NCBI GenBank assembly: GCA_016787295.1
Contig: JAEUUX010000293.1
Location: 1-32,022, forward strand
Length of the DNA: 32,022 nucleotides
Direction of reading: 5' to 3'
Source of the DNA: Chitinophagales bacterium
GTDB taxonomy: Bacteria; Bacteroidota; Bacteroidia; Chitinophagales; UBA2359
Part shown: piece after piece, positions 7,397 to 16,500 of the stretch
How positions within the stretch are numbered: position 1 is the stretch's first letter
Layout of the letters: every line of letters starts with the position of its first letter
Made by a program: the position numbers and the translations under genes
Notes under the pieces: generated by a model
Databases searched by the model: none
Told to the model about the DNA's origin: nothing
What the model saw: the letters and a program-made list of their open reading frames with translations, nothing else

Positions 7397-8125
7397 TTAA
7401 TTCTTTTTAAGTTTTAAAATATCCTTCCTTCTGGCAGCCCTTTTGAGGCTTATATTTAAAATGTCCCATTTTTCTTGTTTGGAATTATACAAAAAATGGT
7501 ATTGTTTATCCAAATTGTTATCTACGATAACCATTGCAGTAGAATGTCGAAAATCTATTGCAATATCGGTAGGAATAAATTTGCTGTAGTAAAAGTACTT
7601 TATTGGTGTATTCTTGTATGGAAATTTTACCGACACAATACTGTCCTTTATTCTGAAGTTTTCGTATCTATCCCAATAGTGTCTATTGTTAAACTTATGC
7701 TCTATGTGCTTTCTGCAAGAGCTGTCTGTGGTATATGTTATGCTCAATAAAGAATCTATTGTATAAGATAGGCACAAAGAGTTGTTTAGAAAAGTAGCTG
7801 TTTTCAAGCATCGGTAGTCTATTTTTCTATAATTAAATATAAACTCATAAAAGTTAAATTCTTTTTTTTCAGCACAATTAATCAAACGACAATTCAAACC
7901 TTCAGGTAAATATAAGGTATCGGAATCGAACACTCCTTGTTGTTGCAAAACGGTTTGTATGAGTTTTCTAATTAATCCTAATGTATCTTCTGATTGAGGA
8001 CAAACTATATTTTGATTTTGATATAAATCAATAAGACTGTCAACTTGTTGTAAAAATGAGCTATCTTGCCCTTTTGCTGCTATTGAAAATAAAGCAAAAA
8101 AATAAAATATTATACAGGTTTTCAT
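7397..8125 (-). CDS. Exported protein of unknown function, family B copy 1
   Basis: The product is 242 residues from the ATG at 8125, which places a signal peptide (MKTCIIFYFFALFSIAAKGQ) at the N-terminus and makes the length match its paralog at 6596-7321. The frame is open further upstream to 8299, but that would overlap the preceding gene and bury the signal peptide. The shared landmarks are SEDTLGLIRKL, LPEGLNCRLINC, FNYRKIDYRCLKT, FLNNSLCLSY, FYYSKFIPTDI and STAMVIVDNN. The C-terminus is lysine- and arginine-rich. It is probably cotranscribed with the genes on both sides. Confidence 0.78.
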   Translation of the reverse strand: MKTCIIFYFFALFSIAAKGQDSSFLQQVDSLIDLYQNQNIVCPQSEDTLGLIRKLIQTVLQQQGVFDSDTLYLPEGLNCRLINCAEKKEFNFYEFIFNYRKIDYRCLKTATFLNNSLCLSYTIDSLLSITYTTDSSCRKHIEHKFNNRHYWDRYENFRIKDSIVSVKFPYKNTPIKYFYYSKFIPTDIAIDFRHSTAMVIVDNNLDKQYHFLYNSKQEKWDILNISLKRAARRKDILKLKKN

Positions 8126-8210
8126 TATGTTATTTTTTGGCAATATTTTATTAAAAGGCACACAGCAAGATATTATTAGACAACAAAAGATGCCTAATAG
8201 CAGATGTAAT

Positions 8211-8720
8211 CTAATCTCTATAGCCCTCAAAAATAAAATAATACGAATTTTCTCCTGTAAGATCAATATGTTTTTCGTACTTCTCTTCTTGTCCATCAAT
8301 ATCTTTGCAAAATGTAAAGTAATACCTGATATACCTATAGATGGTGCGTCTTTTGTTATCTAATGGCATAAGAAAACAACTGTATTTATTTTCTTTAGGC
8401 TTAATTTCACCTCGAGTAAACCCATGAGGACACGCATCACCTGACCTTATTTCATTTAAATAAATGCTTACTATATCATTGTTTTTTATGTTAAAACACT
8501 TACAGTATGTGAAATACTGAATAAGTGAATCAGGATTAACATACCAATTAAATTGTATTTTTTCTCTTCCGTTGGGATAAGATAACACTAAATCAGTGGT
8601 GTCACCATAATAATAATCTTGCGGAATATGCTCATAATCCGCAAAGTAATTACGATGACTAATGTCATTTGTATTGCTCACGAACAAGCTTAGAAGAAAT
8701 AGGAAAAGGGTGTGTTTCAT
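8211..8720 (-). CDS. Exported protein of unknown function, family A copy 2
   Basis: The product is 169 residues with a signal peptide (MKHTLFLFLLSLFVSNTND region). It is paralogous to 8984-9460: both have GDTxDL near the mature N-terminus, a CFxIKNN stretch, IYLxxxxxG, a C-P-x-GF turn, then GEI/GIL-x-P-x-E-xx-Y and a late FTFC/FFRMC segment rich in acidic residues. Four or five cysteines may pair. The pattern looks like a small beta-sandwich, but no known family was recognised. It ends 85 bp before the family B gene. Confidence 0.75.
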   Translation of the reverse strand: MKHTLFLFLLSLFVSNTNDISHRNYFADYEHIPQDYYYGDTTDLVLSYPNGREKIQFNWYVNPDSLIQYFTYCKCFNIKNNDIVSIYLNEIRSGDACPHGFTRGEIKPKENKYSCFLMPLDNKRRTIYRYIRYYFTFCKDIDGQEEKYEKHIDLTGENSYYFIFEGYRD

Positions 8721-8983
8721 GATACTTACCTTTCGCTAAAAAATTAACTCGAAAAAAAGATTCGGGTATTTGGAGGCTACATTTAGCATGAAAGGGGTCC
8801 TTTTTACTCGGATGGGGTAGATTTGCTAACCGATATGTTGCATTGTTGAAGCCTATTACGACAAAAATAGCTCAGGAGTGACAGTATTTTAGCGTTCTGC
8901 TCATTATTTTCACGTATTTGAGGTGTAAAATGCGACTTTGAGCTAAGTATTTCAATTTGCTTTTTGCCAATATTTTTTAGCGA

Positions 8984-9460
8984 TTAGAACTTTCTTTTGC
9001 CTACAAATCTTTTTATGACTAACAATTTTTCTTCTTCATCTGTGTATGGGCACATACGGAAGAAAAACCCAACAGGGCGGCTAAGACTTTCTTTTCCTGC
9101 TAGGTCTAAGTGAATTACTGTGTATTGAACTTCGCCAGGATGTAGGATACCTTCATAAAAACCTTCTGGTACGCAATACCCCGCTCCTGTCTGAACGCGG
9201 TCTAAATAAATATCGAAGTTAAAATTATTTTTAATGCGAAAACATCTTACAAATGTAAAAGAATCGAATTCGTATAAACTTTTTCGCCATTCAACTTGTA
9301 TGTCTTCTTCTGTGGAATTGGGATATTTTGAAGGTTTGGGGTAAAAAATTAAATCAATAGTATCGCCTCTTTTCATATCTAAATTTCCACCAACATTGAT
9401 ATACTTATATGAGTACTGGGCTTTTAAATTAAGGGTTAAAAATAAAAGTACTACACTCAT
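8984..9460 (-). CDS. Exported protein of unknown function, family A copy 1
   Basis: The product is 158 residues from the ATG at 9460, chosen because MSVVLLFLTLNLKAQ is a compact signal peptide ending in AQ. An in-frame ATG at 9604 would add 48 residues in front of the signal and is unlikely. It shares with 8211-8720 the landmarks GDTIDL, RCFRIKNN, IYLDRVQTG, CVPEGFYEG, HPGEVQY and FFRMCP. It heads the small exported-protein cluster; a matching promoter lies at 9816-9847, leaving a leader of about 350 nt. The 263-bp gap to the next gene (8721-8983) carries a 59-codon stop-free minus-strand stretch without a start codon, which I could not identify. Confidence 0.72.
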   Translation of the reverse strand: MSVVLLFLTLNLKAQYSYKYINVGGNLDMKRGDTIDLIFYPKPSKYPNSTEEDIQVEWRKSLYEFDSFTFVRCFRIKNNFNFDIYLDRVQTGAGYCVPEGFYEGILHPGEVQYTVIHLDLAGKESLSRPVGFFFRMCPYTDEEEKLLVIKRFVGKRKF

Positions 9461-9815
9461 TAGTTTAAATATAAAATTCAAGCTAATAGCACTTAGGTAC
9501 GAGTGAACTTGATAGAGGTTGTCTATTTTATTTGCTTCGGTAGGTACTTTAAGTGTGTTCTTTACTTCTGCTAATGTTTTAAGTACTGTAAATATTTGGT
9601 GCATTTGTCTATGCTATTTTTTGTTGGTGGTAAGCTTTGACGATAGCAAGATACGCGAACCGTTTGGCAACCAAGCTAATCCTTTTCATTTTTGTCGTTT
9701 AGCAATAACAATATCGTTTTGTTTTCTGTTCTTCCGCTACCAATAGTTTTGCCGACTTCTTTACGTTTTTTGTAGTTGATGATACAGCCGAAGCTCTAAC
9801 ACAGCAAAACAGCCG

Positions 9816-9847
9816 CAAAGGTACGACTGTTTTTTGGTTCTTGCAAA
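9816..9847 (-). promoter_or_regulatory. Full Bacteroidetes promoter (-33 TTTG, -7 TACCTTTG) facing the exported-protein cluster
   Basis: On the minus strand TTTG (9847-9844) is separated by 20 bases from TACCTTTG (9823-9816). The predicted start is near 9809, about 350 nt before the first confident ATG at 9460. Nothing recognisable was seen in this leader (9461-9809). Confidence 0.7.
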
Positions 9848-9905
9848 TTGTTTGGTTTATTTTGGGTTTTTTAATGGTTTTTTTAGGTGTTTTTTTATGG
9901 CGCAA

Positions 9906-9944
9906 CTAAGCGCGTTGCTTAATTTCAATAAACAACGCGCTTAG
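9906..9944 (-). terminator. 12-bp perfect inverted repeat after the GH73-LysM gene, probable terminator
   Basis: CTAAGCGCGTTG (9906-9917) and CAACGCGCTTAG (9933-9944) are perfect complements around a 15-base loop. It sits about 20 bp past the stop codon at 9966. The T tract on the minus strand is not immediate (TTGCGCCA follows), so it may be an mRNA-stabilising hairpin and not an intrinsic terminator. Confidence 0.6.
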
Positions 9945-9965
9945 AACAAGCATAATGCTTTACTA

Positions 9966-11249
9966 TTAAGGCCAGTTAAGGGCAATTTTTAGTTTTTGTT
10001 TGACTTTGATTTCGTTGCTATCCAAGTCGTTGGTCATTCGCAGCGCCAAGACAGAAATGTTATATCGGCGCGAAATGGAATACAAAGTATCACCTTCTTT
10101 CACCACATATTTCACCACCATCGCTTTGTTTTTCTTGCCCACATTGCGCTGTGTGTTGTAGGTTTCAGGTGTTTGTTTGGTTCTTTGGTTCAATGCGAGG
10201 GTTTGTCCTGCTTTGGGTTGTGTACCATGCAAAACCTTGTTGCGTCTATACAGTTTATCTATTTGAATACCATATAAACGGGCAACAGACTCCATCGTTT
10301 CTGTTTTTTGTACGATGTGCTGATTGATGCCTTTGGGTCCTTTGGATTTGGGAGCTTCCAAAAAAACAAGAGTGTGAGCTTTCACGACTTGATCGGGAGA
10401 AAAATTATTGTAGCTCACCACTTGCGAAGGCTTTATTTTGTAGCCTTTGGCGATTTGTTCTATGCTCACATCGCAATCAAACATGACCGTTTTGGTGCCA
10501 TTGTATAGCGAAGGAGTTGCAATAATTTTTTCGCTGCACCGCTCCAATTGTTCGGGTGTGGAAGTAAGTAGTTTGTCAAACTTTTGGAGTTGATAAGTAT
10601 TGATAATCTGGATTAGCTTTTCGGCATAATCGGCATCTTCGGCATAACCTGCTTTTTTGAGACCATACGCCCATCCTACATAATCGGTCATAGCTTTTTC
10701 GAACAAAAAAGCATAATGGGGGCGGCTACTCAAAAAATTGGAATGGTCTATAAAAGAGGCATAATCGCTATGATAGGCTCGGTAGCAATACTTTTTTTTG
10801 CCTTCTGTTATATGAAATTTGTTGCCTTTCCATTGGTGGCATAGGATACCAAAATGGTTTTTACCGGTTTGTGTCAAACCACTGTTGCCAAAGCGCGACT
10901 CGAGTATGCCTTGTGCTAAGGTGATGCTTGCGGGTACGCCTGTGCGTTGCATTTCGGCAATGGCAATGGCTTGATAGCGGTTAATGTATTCGGCTACAGA
11001 CAATTTGTCTAACTGCAAATAGACAGGTGTAGGGAGTATGAGTTCGGGAGCAGTTGCAGCAGTAGCTGTGATGGTCGAAAATGTGGGCAATGGTTGAGCG
11101 GGCAAAGGGGTGGAGGTGTAACTAACAGCGAATATCGGCACGACATCACTCTGAAAGGTGGTACTATCTTTTTGAGCTTGAAGATGAACAGTTTGTAACG
11201 TCAGTACAAGATAGGCACCACTAACAAGGAGGTTTTGTTTGAGACGCAT
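9966..11249 (-). CDS. Secreted GH73 glucosaminidase with three LysM repeats
   Basis: Predicted to cut the glycan backbone of peptidoglycan (endo-beta-N-acetylglucosaminidase, FlgJ/LytG-like). The 427-residue product has a signal peptide ending VHLQAQ. The GH73 domain at about 85-225 contains ITLAQGILESRFGNSGL with catalytic candidate E117, then TGKNHFGI, YRAYHSDYASFIDHSNFL and GLKKAGYA. LysM modules that hold the protein to peptidoglycan follow at about 255-300 (weak), 312-356 and 378-427, the last ending the protein. It lies 45 bp downstream of a paralog with the same order of domains, so the two probably form an operon. Family placement is firm; its role in division, growth or turnover cannot be told. 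Confidence 0.92.
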   Translation of the reverse strand: MRLKQNLLVSGAYLVLTLQTVHLQAQKDSTTFQSDVVPIFAVSYTSTPLPAQPLPTFSTITATAATAPELILPTPVYLQLDKLSVAEYINRYQAIAIAEMQRTGVPASITLAQGILESRFGNSGLTQTGKNHFGILCHQWKGNKFHITEGKKKYCYRAYHSDYASFIDHSNFLSSRPHYAFLFEKAMTDYVGWAYGLKKAGYAEDADYAEKLIQIINTYQLQKFDKLLTSTPEQLERCSEKIIATPSLYNGTKTVMFDCDVSIEQIAKGYKIKPSQVVSYNNFSPDQVVKAHTLVFLEAPKSKGPKGINQHIVQKTETMESVARLYGIQIDKLYRRNKVLHGTQPKAGQTLALNQRTKQTPETYNTQRNVGKKNKAMVVKYVVKEGDTLYSISRRYNISVLALRMTNDLDSNEIKVKQKLKIALNWP

Positions 11250-11294
11250 AAAAGCTGATTTTAAAGACTAATAACAAGAGGTAAAACAAAGGAT

Positions 11295-13085
11295 TTAATA
11301 GGTAATAATAAGAAGGATTTCACCTGTCTTGAGACGGTGTTTGGAAGATAGGTTGTTGGCTTCGGTGATTAGTTCGGCATTGGTATAGTATTGTTCGGCG
11401 ATGCTTTGTAGGGTCTCGTGTGATTTAACAAGATGATAGGTCATTTTTTTGTTGGAATTTTCGGGCATTATTTCGTTGGTTTCCAACATAGATGTTTGGC
11501 GAAAAACAGTTTTGGCTGTGGTGGGCGTATTTTCTTGTACCGATTCGGTAGTCGTATTGCGGCGCACTTTGGGTGGATAATCGGCTTTGCCTTTCAACAA
11601 AATTGCCTCGCCATTGAGCGGTTGTGTATGGTCACGCATAGCGTTGCGTTCATACAACTCGGCTAAGGTGAGTCCATATTTTTGTGCAATATCCCACATT
11701 GTTTCATCTTTTTGGACAATGTGTTGTTTGTGTTCGCCTGCATAGCGAGCGCGTTTGGCAGACAAATAAATGTATGTTCCCGCAGGAATATTCGTATTGG
11801 GATTGTTAATTTCGTTAAATGTCAACAAATCGGGCAGAAAAATTTGATAGGTCTTTGCTACTTGGCGTAACGAAACAACATGGTTGTAGCGCACGGCATT
11901 GGCATTATTGACTTTCAAAATGGGACGTACTTGTACTTTTGTTGGTGTGGTAGTCAACAAAGAAACTGCTTGATGCTCTTTGTTCTTTTGGACTATCGCT
12001 GTGTTTGCTTGGATTTCTGCCCCGATAGCTTGGTTGGCGGCAGAATTGGCAGTGCTTTCTGTGTTTGGTAAGACAGGAGCAGGCGCGTTGGGTTTTGCTG
12101 GTACAATGGCAGTGTTATTAATGGTTGTTGTAGGAGCGACAGCTATCTCTGTGTTGATGGTGGTGCTTGTTTCGCTACTGGTGGCAGGCTCAATAGCAGA
12201 AATGGTGTTTTGTGAAGTGGGAATATGCACAGGTGGTGTGGGGTGTGTGAGTTGTTCCAAAGTATTTTTGCCAACAAAAATAACAGGTTCGCCCGACAAG
12301 ACGCGTGGTGGTTCTTCGGCAGGACGATTTTGCAAAGTTTCGGTGAGCATGGCATCAATTTGGTGGAGTTTGTTGCGATAAGTTGGCGTTATAATGGGCG
12401 CACCATATAGAGCAGCTTCTGCCATATATTCGCGCTCCAAATTAGATACCACCCAAGTATCTTCGCTGGTGGGCATTGGTTTGGTTTCTACCAATATCCT
12501 ATCATCGCTATTATTTGGAATCATATCTTCGTCATATTCATAAAGTCGAAAACGCTGGATAATAGCAATGATTTTGCTGCTATAATTGGGGTCGGTGGCA
12601 TAACCTGCTCTTTTCAGACCTTCTGCCCATGCTCTATAGTTAGTAGTTGGCAGGTTGAACAAAAAACGATAATGCGGGCGTTCTTTCAAAAAGTTGGAGT
12701 GGTCTATATAAGACTCATAAACGCTTTTGTATTTGCGAAAACACTCGTTAGGGGCATCGTCGGTATAAGCGATGGTGGCTCCTTGCCAATTATTTTTGCA
12801 CTTTATTCCGAAATGATTGTTACCCTTTAGCGCCAAATCGCTTTTTCCGAAACCTGATTCATACATGCCTTGCGCCAAGGTGATGCTGGCAGGAATGCCC
12901 GTGCGTCGCATTTCGCGTATGGCTAAATCTTTGTAACGCAGCAAATAGCTATAACCCAAAGTCCCACTACCCGACCGCAACCAAAAAGAATCGGCGGTGT
13001 GATAGTGGTATGCCCAAGAATGAAAAGAAAAAAATCCTACAACCAATAATAATACAGCAGCAAATGTGCATAGATTTCTCGTCAT
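11295..13085 (-). CDS. GH73 glucosaminidase with long linker and three LysM repeats
   Basis: The product is 596 residues from the ATG at 13085, which begins MTRNLCTFAAVLLLVVGFF, a signal peptide or anchor. The open frame extends to 13211, but that leader lacks signal features. The GH73 domain (about 45-200) has ITLAQGMYESGFGKSDL with the expected Glu, KGNNHFGIKC, YESYIDHSNFL and GLKRAGYATDPNY, closely parallel to the neighbour. A long Thr/Ala/Pro/Asn-rich linker follows, then three LysM modules at the C-terminus (starting RYNHVVSLRQVAKTY, HIVQKDETMWDIAQKYG and TYHLVKSHETLQSIAEQY). The longer linker suggests deeper reach into the wall. A CATACTA/TAGTATG inverted repeat (13083-13112) spans the start codon and could affect its accessibility. 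Confidence 0.9.
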   Translation of the reverse strand: MTRNLCTFAAVLLLVVGFFSFHSWAYHYHTADSFWLRSGSGTLGYSYLLRYKDLAIREMRRTGIPASITLAQGMYESGFGKSDLALKGNNHFGIKCKNNWQGATIAYTDDAPNECFRKYKSVYESYIDHSNFLKERPHYRFLFNLPTTNYRAWAEGLKRAGYATDPNYSSKIIAIIQRFRLYEYDEDMIPNNSDDRILVETKPMPTSEDTWVVSNLEREYMAEAALYGAPIITPTYRNKLHQIDAMLTETLQNRPAEEPPRVLSGEPVIFVGKNTLEQLTHPTPPVHIPTSQNTISAIEPATSSETSTTINTEIAVAPTTTINNTAIVPAKPNAPAPVLPNTESTANSAANQAIGAEIQANTAIVQKNKEHQAVSLLTTTPTKVQVRPILKVNNANAVRYNHVVSLRQVAKTYQIFLPDLLTFNEINNPNTNIPAGTYIYLSAKRARYAGEHKQHIVQKDETMWDIAQKYGLTLAELYERNAMRDHTQPLNGEAILLKGKADYPPKVRRNTTTESVQENTPTTAKTVFRQTSMLETNEIMPENSNKKMTYHLVKSHETLQSIAEQYYTNAELITEANNLSSKHRLKTGEILLIITY

Positions 13086-13585
13086 ACTAACTATTGTTTT
13101 ATCTATAGTATGATTTAGCTTTACAAAAACTGTTCCTTTTTTGACAAAAAAGCAGGTTTTGTAAGAAAAAAAATTATGCAAGCCCTGTTTTTGAGATAAA
13201 AAACTCTCCATAAACCATTGTTTTCTGTTATTGGATAAAACAAGGTTTTTTTATGTTGTGGATTGTCTATTGGGAGAAATAAAATGCCTAAAGCTCCTTT
13301 TAACAGATACTTACATAATGGTTTTTCTTTAACTTGTCTGCGGCGAGGTTTTTTTTCTGTCGTTTTTACTGCCAAATTACCGCAATAAAATGTTTTTTCA
13401 AAAAAAGCACTTTAAATAGCATTTTTTTTAATTTACAAACTCGCTACTTTCGTTCTAAATAGGTCATGTTTGTCTTTTTTGATTCAAAAAATCATCATGT
13501 ATCGCTCGACAATAAACCATGCGTACCAACAAACCATTGATGGATTATTGGTACACGATGGTTTTTTTATGGTCAATAATTTGTA
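13086..13585. other. Gene-poor spacer with a promoter-like box and hairpin
   Basis: No convincing gene. A TTG-started minus-strand frame (13121-13375, 84 codons) is basic at its start but has no recognised match and overlaps the neighbour's upstream frame. On the plus strand a TACTTTCG box (13445-13452) lies ahead of the hairpin at 13514-13568. The rest is homopolymer-rich AT DNA. Confidence 0.5.
13514..13568 (+). terminator. Long hairpin with T7 tract between convergent signals
   Basis: Stacked arms AAACCAT/ATGGTTT, GTACCAA/TTGGTAC and an inner CCATTGATGG hairpin are followed on the plus strand by seven T (13562-13568). On the minus strand it lies 18 bp past the stop of the type IX-secreted gene and may end that transcript, but the T tract there is short (TTTATTG). 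The stronger terminator reading is plus strand, which would need a transcript starting near 13459. Confidence 0.65.
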
Positions 13586-16500
13586 CTATTGTTTAACAAC
13601 TGTACGTGTGAGGCTATGTTTGGGTGTGGTTATTTGGACAAAATACAAACCTTTTGCGTCGGGTAGTGGCAATAGGGTAGTAGCTTGTCGACTATAATCA
13701 TATTGTTTGCTAAACACCATTTGTCCCAAAGCATTATATACCTTGATGGTGACAGGTGTGGCTTGTTCAAACACAAAATCTACCATTGCATTGTCGGTTG
13801 TGGGCGAAGGATAAACGCTTATCATGCCGTTGTTGGTGGGTAGATGAGCAATGCCAATGGCTTCGCATGGCAAATCATTGTTGTAAGGCATATTTGGCAA
13901 GTCATAGCCTATTAAAAATTGGTGATAAATACTGCCACCAAAATCAGGGTCAAAGGTGATATAGGTAGTTCCATTAGGAGCTTTTAGTTTGGCATTACCA
14001 TTGCCCTCGCCCGAAGCTGCCCACCATGACAAACCGTTGTTGCCCGCACCACTTGCCTCTTCTTCGTCCAAAAACTCTAAGACATAGCAACCAGGGTCAA
14101 GGGTAAAAACATCATTATAAGTAGCATTGTTGTTGATAGTTTGGCGCTCGGTGATGATGTTGTTAAAGGCATCTTTGAGGGTATAAGAGTTTTGGAACAA
14201 ACTACGAGCGTTGCCTTTGAATTGGAAAATCATGCCCGAATCGTAGCGCGGTGGTGCCTCAAAACGGCTTTCGGCGCGGTTATTTAGGCTATATTCATCG
14301 GTTTGGCTATTGGGTGAGTCTACCGTAACAAAGAAAACAGGATTGTTAGGGTCAAAATTAGACCAATTCATTTGAGGCAGTTTCACTTCAACTACTTCGC
14401 CAAAACGCAACTCGCCAAACCACTGATAACAAGACGGAAACGTACCAAAACCTAAACCATCTTTTACGCCATAATGTATCATACAATTGTACAACACTTC
14501 GGAGCCATTATTGCGAATGCGCACGACAGGACCATCACAAATAGGATTGCGGCGCGAATGATATTGCGTCATTGAAGGCGATACAATTTCTTCAATAGCC
14601 ACATCGTTCGCAAAACGATAGGAACTATAGCTAATCATTTGGGTTTCGATAACCCAATTGCCTTGTGGTGTGCCGGTGGCTTGTATGCCATAGTCAACAG
14701 CAAACGGTTCATCGGGAGAAATATAAGGCGTAATATCCACATCAAAAGTAGGCACGACATCGCCCGGACACCAATTGGCTCGGTCATATATCCATGTGCC
14801 ACCTTGAGGATAAACAGGATTAAAAGCGCATTCGCGTTTGAGCAATTGTGTAAAGCGCGTCACGCCATCGACTTTGATTTGATGATTTTTGTAACAAAAT
14901 TCCGCACAATTTTCCGAAGATTCCATACCGTGTCCCGTTGTGCGCATTTTGACACGCGCCGATGCCGCACCTGTAGGCAAAGAGGTCGTAATTGGCGTAC
15001 AAGCTGTATTGTTTTGGATATTGGCATAACCAAAACTACCATTCCAAAGGTTTTTGACACCCACAACATCATGAGCGGGCAAGCCGCGAATGAACGCAAA
15101 CCGCAAGTCATGTAACTCTTGTGCATTGCCCGAACGAATGTATTTGCTGCCGCGCAACAAAGGAGCATAGTCGGTCACGTCATATATCCACGTAAAACCG
15201 TTGGCTCCCAAATCTAAGTTAATGCCATATGGGGTAATGAATCGCCCAATTTCAAACTGCACAATACCACTATAGTATTCCTTATCTTGGCGTGCCAAAC
15301 TTTGCTCGGCTGCCACCAATACCGAGTCGGTTGCTATGCCGTCGGTATAGGTATAAGTGTAGGCATCTGCCTGCCAAACGCTAAGGGTATCTGTAGGAAT
15401 GGTCGGGTGATTGGGTGCATCTTCGGCGACAATAGTGCCATTAGCAGGATTATCGTACAAAATGACACTCACAGACGGATTTGGCTCGGTATAAGTCCAG
15501 AGGCTTGTTTCGGTGGTGAAATCATAGACTCCGTTTTGTTCCAAAATGACATGTGGTTTGGTGTTGCTTGCCAATAGGTCTAAAAAACTATCAGCGGCTT
15601 TGGTGGTGCGGTGAGCGGGATAACCCATCATCGTGCCGTCATTATTGTTGCCTGAAGCATCTTGAGCAATGCTGCCACTTGTTTCGTCAAATGGATAATA
15701 GACCAATAAATTGCTATAGTTGGGGTGCGTATTGTTCAAGTGGCGGTTTTTCCAATCGTGGATTGTTGTGGCATCTAAGGCTTTATTGAATACCGCAAAC
15801 TCGTCCATCGAGCCATGATAATACATCCAACCTTCGTTGAAACCGCGCGCAATACGGAATTTGGTAATACCAGCCATGCTTTTGGTTTTGCCTGCTCCTG
15901 AATGCCACAATGTTCCGTCCAAATAAATTTGCATGGAGCCTGTGGTAGCGTTTTTGACAAATGCCCAATGGTGCCAACCTCCTTCGGAGGCTGTGCCTGC
16001 CGATTTGTTAATACGGTCGTAGGAACTTGTTTGGTTGTGTCCTGCGTCCCAATACACCACGTTGTCGCTCCAAGGCAAATGCACATTCAAAACACGACGG
16101 TTTTGTGCATCAACGGCTTCGAAAGCATAAGTAGTAGTGGGCATTTCGGCAGGGTCGCCATAGCTCCAGAACATGACCGTTACCTCCTGCCCGATATTGG
16201 CGAGATTATTCACAGGCACTTCGATATAATCACCTGTCGCCAAATCGAGATGATGGTTGTCTTGTTGCGTGGCTATGCAACGAACGGAGGCTTCTGTGCT
16301 ATGATAGCTTTGCAAACTATTAACACCGTTTCCGTTATAGCTAATATCCACCACAATATCGCTCGTGCCGTTCCAAGCGAAAGGTGTGGTAAAGTAATAG
16401 GTAGCTTCGTTGGTGGCAGCAGCCGAAACAGCATTGTTGTGGTGGTATACCGTTGTGAATCCGCCGCTCATGGGTTCGCTATAGCCGTCAGGAAAAGCAC

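Noticed and set aside
8126-8299. N-terminal extension of the family B gene to give 300 residues
   Set aside because: It would overlap the upstream gene and hide a good signal peptide. The paralog has the same length as the shorter version.
8721-8983. Stop-free minus-strand stretch of about 59 codons between the family A genes
   Set aside because: It has no start codon and no similarity I could recognise to the neighbours; it could be chance in AT-rich DNA, so it was not called a pseudogene.
9461-9604. 48-residue extension of the first family A gene
   Set aside because: It would place the clear signal peptide in the middle of the protein, and the paralog has no such extension.
9699-9905. Minus-strand 68-codon lysine-rich frame
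   Set aside because: It starts upstream of, and runs across, a full promoter (9816-9847) and ends without any recognisable domain.
13121-13375. Minus-strand 84-codon frame with a basic N-terminus
   Set aside because: It begins with TTG, has no recognisable family, overlaps the upstream part of the GH73 gene's frame, and its composition follows the AT-rich homopolymers of the spacer.
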